A DNA stretch of 64,000 nt from Euryodendron excelsum (Eukaryota > Streptophyta > Magnoliopsida > Ericales > Pentaphylacaceae): contig CM065383.1 of the NCBI GenBank assembly GCA_033060915.1, positions 10,242,501 through 10,306,500 of the forward strand, read 5' to 3'. Shown piece after piece: positions 1 to 12,299 of the stretch. Position 1 is the first letter of the stretch; each line of letters begins with the position of its first letter. The position numbers and the translations under genes are program-made. Under the pieces are notes generated by a model. That model was not told where the DNA came from. It saw only the letters and a list, made by a program, of their open reading frames with translations, and ran no database searches.

Positions 1-1485
1 CCAAACCTCCATCCCAGCAAAGCAGTAGTAGGGCAACGTGTCCATAATGGGCTCGTATGGGGTCCAATGAAACTGAAAAATACAAAACAAACAATCAATT
101 ATCATGTAAAAAAAATTTAACTACAATTAAAACAGACAACATGAGTAACATAACGACAATCAATTGTACAAACTAGAGGTAAGGAATGTAAAATGTACAA
201 CAGATATAACTCACATTTTCGGGGCGAAGTCGGTCCAACTGATCCCTATACACAACGAGGACATGGGTGGAGATGTTTGTCAGGAGGAAATCATCATGCC
301 ACCTGCCCCCTAGCGGTCCACCTGGAAACTCGTGTTCCTCAATAATAAGTGGCTGCTAAGCAGGTGTAATTGAAAGTGACTTTCGTATAGGCGCCATAAT
401 TGAGAATCTCTCCCATACCCAAATCTGAATGATTCTCAGTCTCAATATGGAAGGATATGATCGTCTAAACTAAATCACAACATGAGTAACATAATATTTT
501 GCATACCTACAGCAGTGTAAGCGGGCCACTGATCTCATAACAGTTAGGAGGTGCGGCGCGACATAACCCCCTGTACAATGATGCTAAGACTGCACTTCCC
601 CAGCTGAAATCTCCACAAGCATCAAGGTCTGCTATCAAGGGTAAGTACATGGGTCTAAACAGCGTACCAGAGTGATCTGGCATCATAACGCCGCCAAGGA
701 GTCTCAATATAAATGCCCGAGCATGGCGCTGCACTGTGATCTCATCAGCATCATCCGCAAGTGCCCCAAATGTCTCACTTAACCACCTAAGTCTCACAAA
801 ATTTTTCTTGAAATTTTCAGGCTCGGGTGCAACTCCTAAATGCTGCATAAAAATAGGGGCCGATCCCTGCGGCGTCAACGGGCCAAAAGGACCTGCAAAA
901 TGTTAGTAAATTAGAGTTTAATTGTTCGATACGACATAATAACGTGTATAAGGTCATGAAGTAACGCGTGTAATTAAATAATGTCATGAACTGTAATTGT
1001 GAATTGTAGTTACGAACTTGTAACAGCCCTGCCAGTAACCGGAAGACCGTATATTATGGAGACATCCTGTAAAGTGACTGTCGCCTCCCCAACATGCAAG
1101 TGAAAGGTGTGTGTCTCCTGTCGCCATCTCTCGATCATGGCTGTGAGCAAAGCATGATCGTGCTGAATCTTATCAACACGGTATACACCGTAAAAACCAC
1201 CATGGATCAAATAAGGAATAATGCGGGGGTCTACAACAACGTCGAATATACCTGAGTCTCCCCGGCGACAATGCATAGGCTCCTCACACTGGTGATCAAA
1301 TAAAATGAATGCGTTATAAAATGGTAGTAGTTAGTAACAAAAACTAAATGTTAACTATTATGTATATTATGTACAAGTTCTATAAAATTTACCCCGTGGT
1401 CCCACACAACCTGTGATCGATGAATATCCTGTAACGTAAATACACTGCCATCGATGGGCCCACCAGCTCGTCGTTGTGATGCCAT
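1..1485 (-). pseudogene. Plant mobile domain (PMD) gene, MAIN-like, broken and cut by the window edge
   Basis: PMD proteins (MAIN, MAIL1 and transposon-borne relatives) are nuclear proteins; the domain also occurs in MULE and gypsy elements. Read on the minus strand, an ATG at 1485 opens exon 1 (1485-1393, 31 codons, starting MASQRRAGGPIDGSVF and ending before a GTAAAT donor). Exon 2 starts at 1288 after an AG and reads CEEPMHCRRGDSGIF, then GGFYGVYRV and the PMD signature LQDVSIIYGLPVTGRAV, ending near 1020. Exon 3 (about 890-507) carries FVRLRWLSETFGALADDADE, then FSWGSAVLASLYRGLC and ISGPLTLL. Exon 4 (about 455-215) starts IWVWERF, and a last exon at the window edge has FHWTPYEP. Two in-frame TAG codons, at the end of exon 3 and in exon 4, indicate loss of function. 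It lies just downstream of the MULE transposase on the same strand, so it was probably cargo or a second gene of that transposon. Exon edges other than the first are estimates. Confidence 0.8.
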
Positions 1486-1896
1486 AGCGTACGATATTTC
1501 TGGAACGTTAGTAAAATGCAATACACAAAATCGATGAAATAATTATTGATAGGTTAACATAGATGAGACAAGTTTAATATACTCACAATCATATATATAA
1601 TGCTTTATCAAAAGTATAAGAATATAACATGCACAAAATAATTATTCACGAAATAATTTGTATTTATTATTCATGAAATAATTATTTGTATTTGTTACTC
1701 ACATAGATGGAACGTTAGTAAATTTGTATTTGTTAACATAGATGGAAGGTTTGTAAATTTGTATTTGTTATTCTCGAAATAATTATTCACGAAATAAGTA
1801 TAAGAATGTAACATGCACGAAATAATTAGAATTGCAAATTTGCACATTTTGAAGCTCAGTCTCAAATATAAATGGATTACGTACATGTACTATTCC
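1486..1896. repeat. AT-rich spacer with short repeats
   Basis: This is the gap between the PMD pseudogene and the transposase. It holds several degenerate copies of a short AT-rich phrase (attattcacgaaataatt and variants, about 1640-1830) and no recognisable gene. The small open frame here is low-complexity. Confidence 0.5.
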
Positions 1897-4792
1897 CTAG
1901 TGTTCCCCTCCCCTTCCCTTATTTGGACAACGACGTTTGTTATGACCAGACTCCTTGCATAAACTACACTTGAAAGTTTGTGTTTGCCTCAATTCATTCA
2001 TTTTGTTAGGAATCCTACTGTGTTCAGGACGGCCTTTTCGAGCTACACGTTTGCGATGAGGGTTTGGGAGGACAGTAGGCCCTTCATAAGGAGGCCAGTA
2101 ATCCTCCATTAACAGTGGCGCAAATGGAGTCGCGTATACACGGGCATACGCTTCTATAGTGTAGTGGTCGTCAAATAAAAACCATGGTTGCTTTCCGGCA
2201 GTTGCAGCAACAACAAGCATGTGGGAGCAAGGCAGGTGAAATATAATCCATTTTCCGCATGTACAGCCAGGCGGAAAAAGTTGCACGACATGTAGATGAC
2301 CCCCTTTAGTCCCCCTCCTGCCGGTCAACACATTGACAGACACTGTGTCCCTGTATAACAAGGAACAAAATTTTATACATATTTGCTGATAGATTTTAAA
2401 CAATAGCAATTTAATGATGGAGGTATTAACATATATTACCAATTACAAACTGTGACAGTATGATCAGCTGCTTTTTTATTCCACTTCTGAAATCTTTCAC
2501 GCACTTCTAACGGGTATGCATGGCCACTCTGGATGTCAGCTTGTATCTCACTATGTCGTGTAACAAAACTCTCAACAAGAGGGTAGTAAATGACTTGCAC
2601 AGCTGCAGTGATGGGCAAGTTACGTGCGCCTACTATCGCACTATTGTAGCTCTCAGCATTGTTAGTTGAATTGATCCCCTAACTATTCCCGCCATCGTGA
2701 ACAAATATCCACTTAGTAATATTTTCCCCCATTAGTTCATTATAACAAGGTTCACTTATCTTCTTAATTCTTTCCATTATAATGTTGAACTTTCGCAGTT
2801 GACGAGCTGTGCTAGCAGCCCACACCAAGTCCTTGATCCTTATCATATTGTACTTCTTGTGGTAGTTGCTACGAAAGTGTCGAAGGCAATACCTGTGAAA
2901 ACCAGGTGGTTGATCATCACTTGGATGCTCCCATATTCGATCAATGGCATTTAGTAGGCCCCGGTGGCGATCCGATAGTATGGTGACACGTTCCCTATCA
3001 GGGACAATGACGTGTCTCAATAAGTTGATGAACCATGACCAATTACGTGTGTCCTCACCCTTGACGATGGAAAAGGCTAGAGGAAAATTTCTACCCCTAG
3101 CAGTGACCCCCACAGCGATAAGCATGACACCCTTATATTTTCCATAAAGGTGGGTACCATCAACTGAAATAACTGGTAAACAGTGCTTGAAACCATTAAT
3201 ACATGGTCCGAATGCCCAAAATACTCGATCAAACACGACCATGTCACGAACATCCTGATTGAAGGTCTCTAACATTTGGATTGTTCCAGGGTTTCTTGAC
3301 TGTATTGCCATCAAATATTTTGGAAGTTTTGCGAACGACTGTTTCCAATTGCCGAATACCATCTCTATGGCTTTTGTTCTCGCCATCCATGCTTTCTTGT
3401 TTGAGACGGAATGGTGGTAATGTTGTTTGATATCTTCCATTATGGACGCAATCTTCCAATCTGGGTCTTTCTGTACAAATAAAACACATTTTAAGTACTT
3501 TAGAGGAACTTCTTTCATAACAAATTAATCAGTTATTGTGATAAAGTCTGAATCAAAGTTAAACTCACCGCTACTTGTGCCATGATAACATCTGCAATAA
3601 AATTTGCGTCTAGGTTACGATGACCCATGTTTGACATTCCGTACAGACAACAATGAGACCCATTATACTGCGTAACCTCCCACATCCCATGTCTTTTGGT
3701 GGACGCACGAATTATCCAAGGGCAATCGTGTGCACACTTTGCTTTAAACAATTTTGTAGTTGATTCAACAACTGAATACTCCTTGTTGTTGTGCAAGTGA
3801 TACGTTATGCATGCATTTTTTACAGCTGCCTTGTCATCGAATAGCATTCCTGTTTCAAAATTAGGATTCTGCATGTCCCATACGGGCCCATGACGAAAAT
3901 GATCCCTGCCAATTACAGGTGCATCATATGCTTCTGGTAATGTGGTAAAGTAAGGAACCGGGATCTCTCGTTGTTGTTGAACATCGTTGTCGGAATCGTT
4001 CAACAGAGCAACATCTATATGTTCATCAGATTTTTTCGACTGTGTATCCGGAGACCTTACATTCAAATCAATTTGTATGGGAATGGATTGGCAGCCTGAT
4101 TCAACCATATGTTGCACTGGATCTCTCCCTTGGCTATGTCTCATCGAAGGCTCTTGTAAAGGACCAGTTGTGTCTCTAGTAGGCCGATATTGTGACATAC
4201 TACTCGACCCAATACCATAATCAACAAACAAACCTTGGTAACCACTTTGCTGCGTGCTTTGCAAAAGAAACGGGTTACCATATTGGTTAAATTGTTGTGA
4301 ATATGGCACACTATAGCCAATAGAGTCCTGTCCCAACGTCAACATCATCGAGAAGTTCCACGCTATTGATGTATCTCCCTCAGCCGATAAAATCCTGCTA
4401 TACCCCTGAATGTCACCCCATATTCGATCCGCTGCAGTGTCTACGTCTACAACTGCATCCTCTACTTCAATGTACAACTCGATGTATTCCATCCATGGCT
4501 TTTTCTGTGGTAGCCGTAAGGCAATTTGCAATGTCCGATCATCTTTGATCACAACTTTTTTATATTTAGTCGAGCCCCCTTCATTACTAACTGAAAATCT
4601 GCATATAATTTTCAGCCTCACATGTTGTCCATCTTTGCCAATCATAGGCATTATCATATTTTCTAGTTCAGACATTTTTAATTGAAATGGTAAACTGCAA
4701 AATGTCTGACATTCCATGTTGTTCACAATCCCTTCATCACGATTTTTAATTATTTCACCACCCCAATACAACATGGCCGTTGTTTCATCCAT
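1897..4792 (-). pseudogene. Mutator-like (MULE) MURA-type transposase, three exons, one nonsense codon
   Basis: This encodes the DDE transposase of a Mutator-superfamily DNA transposon. Three exons fit together in phase: 4792-3569 (408 codons, ending at a GTGAGT donor), 3470-2440 (after a TTTGTACAG acceptor) and 2350-1897 (after TTATACAG). Exon 1 starts MDETTAMLYWGGEII, the usual MULE N-terminus, and ends with the MuDR domain (FETGMLFDDKAAVKNA; ECPW-like DCPWIIRAS). Exon 2 holds the MULE catalytic domain with VISVDGTHLYGKYKG and ILSDRHRGL, so the first two catalytic aspartates are present. Exon 3 holds a SWIM zinc finger (CTCGKWIIFHLPCSH) and a CCHC knuckle (CSLCKESGHNKRRC). The total is about 902 codons, a normal MULE length. 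A TAG at 2681-2679, just after HDGGNS, breaks an otherwise open exon 2. A start at 4822 is possible, but an AG at 4801-4802 suggests an upstream 5' UTR intron. Confidence 0.88.
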
Positions 4793-4869
4793 TCTTGCAC
4801 CTATTAAACAATAATTAAACAAATTCTAATTTATTCCATCTATTTCATTAGTAATTATCATGGCATTTG

Positions 4870-6430
4870 TAGCATATCATAATATTTTATTACTAATTAA
4901 TAACATATTTTTTTAATTTAATTATTTTACTCATACATATTGAACTAAAAAAAATCTATTAGTTTAGTTTTTTTTTTTTTTTGGATCCTATAACCTTTTT
5001 TCTTAATTTATTAGTTTAGTTTTTGTTTTTTGATCCTACAATTTTTTAGTCCACTGAATATTATTTAGTACAAATAATTGTTCTAATAAATATTTATACA
5101 CATTTCTTAAATTAAGGCCATATACTAATTTCGTAAAAAATATATTTTCCTTAAATTTATAGTGAAAAAATTTTATTTTATGGTATTTCGTAATTATTTT
5201 TGTAATAAATTTTTTTTAGCATATCATAATATTTTATTACTAATTAATAAAAAAAATTTAATTTAATTATTTTACCCATACATATTGAACTTAAAAAATC
5301 TATTAGTTTAGTTTTTCTTTTTCTTTTTTTTGGATCCTATAACCTTTTTTAGAATATTACAATATTTTCTTACTAATTCATAACATATTTTTTAATTTAA
5401 TTATTTTACTTATACATATTGAACTAAAAAATTTATTAGTTTAGTTTATTTTTTTTGGATCCTATAACGAATTATTCACTGAATATTATTTAGTACAAAT
5501 AATTTTCCTAATAAATATTTATACACATTTCTTAATTTCTTGGCATCCTACTTACTAACCAATCTATTTTTTTAGTTAATTAGTTTAGCTTCTTTTTTTT
5601 TTTTTGGATCCTATAACCTTTTTTTTTGTTTGGATTGGAACTTTTTTATAGTAACTAAATAATTAAAGTAAGGCTATAATTATAATTTTTTATATTTCTT
5701 TTTTATGAACAGAATGTTATCTAAAAAAAAAATGGATAATAAATAGTAAAGAACCATTATTTTGAACAATAGATATCTTTCACATCCAACTAGATTAATT
5801 AGTAACCTCTTTATTTTAAAATAACAACTCCAAAAAAACGTACGTCCAATTATTTTCATAATAAATTTTTTTTAGCATATCATAATATTTTATTACTAAT
5901 TAATAACATATTTTTTTTAATTTAATTATTTTACTCATACATATTGAACTAAAAAAATCTATTAGTTTAGTTTATTTTTTTTTTGGATCCTACAATTTTT
6001 TAGTTCACTGAATATTATTTAGTACAAATAATTTTTCTAATAAATATTTATACACATTTCTTAATTTCATGGCATCCTACTTACTAACCAATCTATTTTT
6101 TCAGTTAATTAGTTTAGCTTCTGTTTTTTTTTTTTTGGATCCTACAACATTTTTTCTTCTTTGGATTGGAAATTTTTTATAGTAACAAAATAATTAAATT
6201 AAGGCCACACACTAATTTCGTAAAAAACATATTTTCCTTAAACTTATAGTTAAAAAATTATATGTTATGGTAATTTCGTAATTATTTTCGTAATAAATCT
6301 TTTTTAGCATATCATAATATTATATTACTAATTAATATCATATTTTTTAATTTAATTATTTTACGCATACATATTGAACTAAAAAAAATCTATTAGTTTA
6401 GTTTATTTTTTTGGGATCCTATAACCATTT
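4870..6430. repeat. Five-fold repeated AT-rich modules 5' of the MULE transposase
   Basis: A module of about 120 bp recurs at about 4872-4995, 5219-5347, 5351-5469, 5872-5990 and 6305-6426. Each copy runs from a gcatatcataatatt phrase through a ttgaactaaaaaa phrase and a T-run to ggatcctata. Shorter second modules (ttagtttagcttc, T-run, ggatcct) lie at about 5580 and 6110, and an atttagtacaaataatt module recurs at about 5060, 5490 and 6020. The order of modules suggests a larger duplicated unit of about 430-530 bp. It lies on the 5' side of the transposase and is probably non-coding promoter or subterminal sequence of the MULE. Confidence 0.75.
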
Positions 6431-7139
6431 TTAACATATTATAATTCTTACCAACTGATAACATATTTTTTACTAACCAACTAACATAAATAAATCACAT
6501 ATTTTTCCCAAAGGCCTTTTCCTAAATAGCATAAATAAATAAATAACACATTTTTCCTAACCAATGTAATGCAACACAAGTAATATCTAGCTTACCAACA
6601 TAAATAAATAAATTATTTTACCAATGAAAATAATCAACTAACCTGTTTTTTGCAGAATAATGGAGACATTTTTCAAAGTAGCACGAGCAACAAATATGGC
6701 TATAAATAAAATAATAGAAAGTTAGTAATCTACGAATTATATAATAAAATAATTATATTTTTACAATTATTATTTTACTACTACATCATAGCATATACTA
6801 TTATATATATCACATACGAGAGAGAATGAGGAAAAAAAATTAGAGTTAGAAATTACCTAATAGAGTTTACATGAGAGATGATCCCTGTTGATTGATCCGT
6901 AGAGAGAAGTAAAATAAAGAGAATGCGGGGTAAGAAACAGAGAGATGAATGAGAAAGAGAATTGGGGTGAAGGAGGAATGGAGAAGTTGGATGAAAAGAA
7001 GGAAAGAATTTCGGCAGTCTGTGAAATAGCCACAACTTGATTTGCAAATGAAGAATAGAGTAGCTGCAAAGTAATGCAAATGAAGAATGGGTGAATGGGT
7101 TTGCAAATGAAGAATGGGTGAATGATGGAATAAGTAGTC
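6431..7139. other. AT-rich stretch without a gene
   Basis: The sequence is AT-rich with no recognisable gene. Several overlapping minus-strand open frames at 6850-7180 are low-complexity Phe/Ser/Leu-rich translations with no family resemblance. The stretch probably belongs to the leader or end region of the neighbouring MULE. Confidence 0.4.
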
Positions 7140-7142
7140 AAA

Positions 7143-7342
7143 TTGAAAACGCAATTGTTAGTTGCGTTTCTGACAAAACGCAACTGACAGTCGCGTTTTC
7201 TCTGTATATTTCCAGAAAAATTTGGTTTTGTCGGTCACGGGCGGAAAAAAAAAAAAAACGCAACTCAGAGTTTCGTTTTCTCAAAAAACGCAACTTTAGA
7301 TTGCGTTTTCACATAAAAAAGCACTTTTAATGTGCATTTTAC
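7143..7342. repeat. Cluster of five imperfect palindromes with GCGTTTT arms
   Basis: Units of about 26 bp pair an AAAACGCAACT-like left arm with an AGTTGCGTTTTC-like right arm around a 4-6 base loop. They lie at about 7145-7170, 7173-7199, 7250-7279, 7284-7310 and, degenerate, 7313-7340. Direct and inverted repeats of this kind are common as subterminal transposase-binding sites in DNA transposons. Their position on the 5' side of the MULE transposase fits that, but I could not find a matching end on the other side. Confidence 0.65.
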
Positions 7343-7345
7343 CTT

Positions 7346-8266
7346 AAATTGGAAATAAAGTTTTGATTTTTATTATTTCGAGAAATACCTTTTTAAATTA
7401 AATTATTTTGGTAAAAAACCCGTTATTCGTCTATTTAATAATACATTTTTATTTCTGCCACGGTGTAGTTTTCAACCCATTACTATTGCACAGTAAAAAA
7501 ATTTTACTTTGATTTGTTGAATGAAAGAAAAAGGAAATTACTTACATTTATTATTTTTTATGAATCACTAAATAAAACAATAATTTTGTTGAGAGGGATC
7601 TATACATTCATTTTCTGATTTTCTTGACCCAACCAAACAAAAGCAAAAGTATTCAATTGCTTTCACTTAATTTTTCTTTTCCTTTAATTTTTTATTTCTA
7701 TGCCCTTTCCCTCAAAACATACTAGAATCCAAGTGTTATTGTGTTTCATTTTTCCGTTAATAAAAATCAATTTTTTTTAGCCATTAGAATTAGACTCAAA
7801 TCATTATTGCTTTTGAAAACTGCTTTTTATTCTTCAAAAATGGAAAAACAAAATAAACATAAAGAACGCAATTTTAGCCAAACTATTTATGACAGTAGCC
7901 TATGAGATTTTTCTTTTTTGACACACCCTATTGTTAAAGCTCTAAGATTTGAGGTTAAGATCTCTCCTATCTCGTGTACAAGCTGACAAACTTGTGGATA
8001 CGTGAGAAATGCACGCAAAATAGCGTGCGAGGAAGCACTTGCCACGTTGCACAAGCCCGTCTCCCACTCTCTCTTTCTAAACCACAAAAAAAAAAAAAAA
8101 AAAAACTCCACTGTTTTCCTCCACGTAAATAATGCATGGTCCCAAATAAAAAAAATACACATGAACTTTCTTTCCTCTATTCTCCTCCATGTTCAATAGT
8201 TCACAGTTCACAGTTCAAAGAAGCTTAGCTCTCCTGATCCAACTGCGGCTCAAATTGTGGAAATAA
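7346..8266 (+). other. Upstream region of CGLD27
   Basis: This is AT-rich upstream sequence without a recognisable gene. A poly-A run of about 20 lies at 8087-8106. The last 200 bases before the CGLD27 start codon contain pyrimidine-rich patches and probably include the promoter and 5' leader, but no single TATA box stands out. Confidence 0.4.
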
Positions 8267-11200
8267 ATGCTCAGGCTAAATGTGTACTGCTCTATAGTGC
8301 CTGGTCCAAGACAAGTCAAGCTTGGAAGCAGCTTTGCTTCATGGGTAATTCGGCAACAAAGAGCACAGAAGCTACCTGAACAGAGGATTACTGCAAAGGC
8401 CTTGAAAGATGAGATGAATGGAGGCGGCACCAGCGGATTACCTGGTCCGAGTTGGGACCCTGGGCTCGAATTTGTGGTCCCTTTCGAGCAAAGGCCGGTA
8501 TGTCCACCTGCAACTTTGTAGGAGACTCCCATGGATAAGAACTTTAATTTGCTTCAGAGAACAGTAAGATTTGATTTATGCAGTCTTACCATGAGCAAAT
8601 CAAACTACAGTAATCTGGTTCTATGATAGGTGAATGAGTACTCGTCTCTGAAAGATAGTGTTTTATATTCCTGGGGCGAGCTGAGTCCACGTTCCTTTTT
8701 CCTGCGTCTTGGAGGTCTCTGGCTAGTGACTTTCACAGTTCTTGGGGTGCCAATTGCAGCTGCAAGCTTCAATCCTTCAAAGGTAAGACGACAAAAAAAA
8801 CATCCTCTGTAAATAAGTATAACAAGGGGAAAAAATGGACAAAAGGTCGCGTAGCCACCAGCTGTATATAATATGTATAGGGATCTGCTGGCATGAGTTG
8901 TGTAATTTAATAACCAGCCCAACCAGTGCCATCAAACAAAGTTTAAATTACAATAGTACCAGGAGCAACAATCTTGCATCTTGATACTTAACTTCTAAAG
9001 ATAAGTATCAACAGGGATTGCTACTCCAAGTAGGGAAATGAAGGCTATTGAGAAGAAAGATATTGAAGCCATACACATCATCTCAAAGGCTAACAACTTA
9101 ATTCAGTATATTTCTAATTTTTGCTGAAACGCCTTCATGCTACTATTCAAATCTACTAAATTATCTATTCCTAATTCTGCAGGATCCTCTACGATTTGTG
9201 CTGGCAGCTGGAACAGGAACCCTTTTCCTCGTGTCACTAATTGTGCTGAGAATTTATCTGGTATCTTCTCCTTCATGTTAAAGCCATTTCATTACTAGAG
9301 TGCATGAGCCATTTATGGAGACAACTATTAGCAGAATATTGCTACTATCTTCTGATTGTTTTCCTTTTATCTTTATCTTTCTCTTTCTCTTGCTCTTTCT
9401 CCACGTTGAGAAATATAGTCTATAGGTATCAGGACATGACTTTGTTCCATCTATAGCTATTCAATTTGAGGATGGATGGGACACAATTTTTGTCAAGCTT
9501 ATTAAATAACAAGGGAGATACATGCCTTCTCAAATTTTGTAGTTGAAAGTCAAATGTTGTACTTAAAAAATTAAGACTTCCAAGAGGTTAAAAATGCAAT
9601 CCAAGAGGTTAAAAATTAAGACTTCCAAGAGGTTAAAAATGAAAGTCAGCTATTAGTAAGTCTTCTCAAAAGAGGCATCATAAGTTTAAAAAAAAACTTT
9701 GCACATAAAGCAAAGGCATAATGTCATATCCGGAGGGACTTTCTGAGCTAAGGGCATCACAGGAAGATTAAGCTTTCTCATGTAAGCATTTGTGTGCATG
9801 AAGCAAGTCTCCCTGCTAATGCCTAATTTGTTAACTATAAAAGTAGCAATCATACTTGTAAGCAAAACATTTTTTATCTATTTGAATATTTTATTACTAC
9901 GGAAATTGTTTCTTCTCAAATGTGGTCAAGCTCAATGTTCAATCAACAGAACCCGAATATTTTTTAGTTTCTGGTTGTCTTGGTAAAACTTATTTTCTGA
10001 ATTGTACAACTCATAGGGATGGAGTTATGTTGGAGACAGACTTTTATCAGCAGTGATTCCTTATGAAGAGAGTGGGTGGTATGATGGACAGATGTGGGTA
10101 AAGCCGCCTGAGGTTAGTAACCTTTTTTATTCATTCATCTATACTACTTTTTATAGGGGATGGTGGTGACCTAGAACCTTATTCATTAAGGACATCTATT
10201 AATCAGAATAGAAAGCCATGACAGAGAATAAACTAAGGGCACTTAAGAAAAAGGTTTTAATTGTGCTGAAATTTTTACTAATAGCTTTACTTTGGAGCTC
10301 AACAATCCTATACTTCCTGCTTTTCCTTTTCTTGTTTCCACTTTCAAAGGATTTTCCCCAGGATATTTCACTGCGAGACTAGTAAAGATAATAGAACCAC
10401 TGTTATGGAATGCAAATACTACTGGTAGCAGAACTTAAGTTAGATTCATGGACTACTAAGAATGATGATAAGCAGAATATTTAACTTTAAGCAGAAGTTG
10501 AAAGCAAAGGCAGCTAATGTCCTGTATCTTGATCAAAACTAAAAACCAGAACTGATATGATGGGGATGCATATCTTCTAGAGGAAGTGTATGTCTTCAAT
10601 TTTCATAGAGATTACTTAGCAAAATAAACTTCAAAGAAACATGGCATTAAGAAGGGGATGCCACTGGTACACATAAACACATATACCAAGCGAAAAGCAA
10701 AAAGCCATACATCCACTCTAGCCTCAAAATTATCTAAAATTATCTAAAACACTGTTCAACTGTCTGATTAATAACCCCAGATATTCATCTATATAAAAGA
10801 CCTAGAAAGATAGATTTTATCTTGTAAAAGGGTTCCTCAACCCCCATCAAAAGATCAACGATTCTGTTCTCCCCAAACTATCCACAACAAAACAATAGAG
10901 TAGCTTTCCACGCCTTTCTCTTCTACTTGCCAACTCCAGCCCCAATCCAACAATGCATGAGCTTAGCCAGTGTCATAGAGAAAACTAGCTGGATTACGAA
11001 AGCATCAAATTGAAGCCCATATCTTCCCAGCCATTCAGTTTTGAATAAGAAGGTGATAAACCGACTGTATATTTGTTTTACAGATACAAAACCAAAACTC
11101 TTGGCAATCATAACTGGTTCGTTTGATAAGTCAAATGTTGTGACTTTCAGCAGAAGTTAAAATTTCTCACCAATCGAATAGGAAAGGTATATAAATAGAT

Positions 11201-11923
11201 GGAATGAGTACAGTGAGGAGGATGAGAGTATGTGACTTGGACTTTTCTATTGATAGCTTACAATCTCTTTTTTCCTTGCAGATCCTGGCTCGTGACAGAC
11301 TGTTGGGCTCATATAAGGTACTAATAAATAAACAAAACTAATCCAAATTCGTAATATTGCAGATCAACAAACTGATGCTGTATTTCCCAGAATAGATTAC
11401 ATGCCAAACCAAATTGGTTGCAACAATACATGCCAATACACACAAACAGATAACATGAATTGCTTATGGCTCATTATGCTTCTAGGTCAAACCAGTCATC
11501 AAATTGCTGAAACAAACACTAGTCGGAACAGGGGTGTTACTAGTTACAGCAACCTTGTTATTAATCTTTGCTACCCCAGTAGAGGACTTCATTCAGAACA
11601 CTTTTGCAACAAAAGCAAACTCATCCAATGTTCCAGCTTCAAATATCAGCACAAAATTCAATATGAGGTACTTAAACAGACATTGAGTTTCCAAACCTAC
11701 TGCTTAGATATACTGATGTTGCCTACGTTTTGTCTATGCCATGTCAATGTAAATACATAGAAAAGAGGAGCTGCTAAGATTGCCTGCGGAAGTGAAGGCT
11801 GATGATGATCTAGCAGCAGCAGCTGCTAAGGCTGCTGATGGAAGGCCAGTCTACTGCAGAGATAGGTTTTATCGTGCATTAGCAGGTGGCCAGTACTGCA
11901 AATGGGAAGACCTACTTAAGTAA
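8267..11923 (+). CDS. CGLD27: CGLD27-like protein, chloroplastic (DUF1230), seven exons
   Basis: CGLD27 (Conserved in the Green Lineage and Diatoms 27) is a chloroplast protein of the DUF1230 family, linked in Arabidopsis to iron-deficiency responses; its biochemical role is not known. Exons are 8267-8497, 8630-8782, 9183-9260, 10017-10112, 11282-11317, 11486-11667 and 11761-11923. All introns are GT-AG and the join gives about 312 residues. Exon 1 gives a basic, Ser-containing N-terminus (likely transit peptide), then LPEQRITAKALKDEM and SWDPGLEFVVPFEQRP. Exon 2 reads VNEYSSLKDSVLYSWGEL and opens a first hydrophobic segment (LWLVTFTVLGVPIAAA). Exon 3 is a second (LFLVSLIVLRIYL), exon 4 has PYEESGWYDGQMWVKPPE, and exon 6 a third (TGVLLVTATLLLIFATP). 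The C-terminus has ADGRPVYCRDRFYRALAGG and ends QYCKWEDLLK. No breaks are visible. The start was chosen as the first ATG in frame with the conserved core; an upstream exon cannot be excluded. Confidence 0.93.
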
Positions 11924-12299
11924 TCAAGAAGAAGAAAAGGCACAGATCATGTTCACATTCAAGTCACCCATATGCTTTGTTATTTGTACTCATTAGGGTA
12001 TAAACAAGTTCCACATCTTATTTCATTGTTTTGGGGAGACAATCAAGATGATCTGGATAATTAAAATTGAAATCATATTTCTAAAGGAATTAACATCATC
12101 GATAGGATTTGAAGCTGATAGGAACAGATACATTGATCAACTACTAAGCTACTAATAACTCCATCCACATTGATAACAAAGCAAATCCAGCTAGTATTGG
12201 AAACAATTACTGTAAGAAAAAAGACATTCCAATCATCAAAACATGCTTCATAAAAAAATTATTAGAAATTTTTATTGAATAGCTATCAACATAACACAA
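11924..12299. other. CGLD27 3' region
   Basis: This is AT-rich sequence following the stop codon. It should hold the 3' UTR and polyadenylation site of CGLD27. No other gene is visible. Confidence 0.4.
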
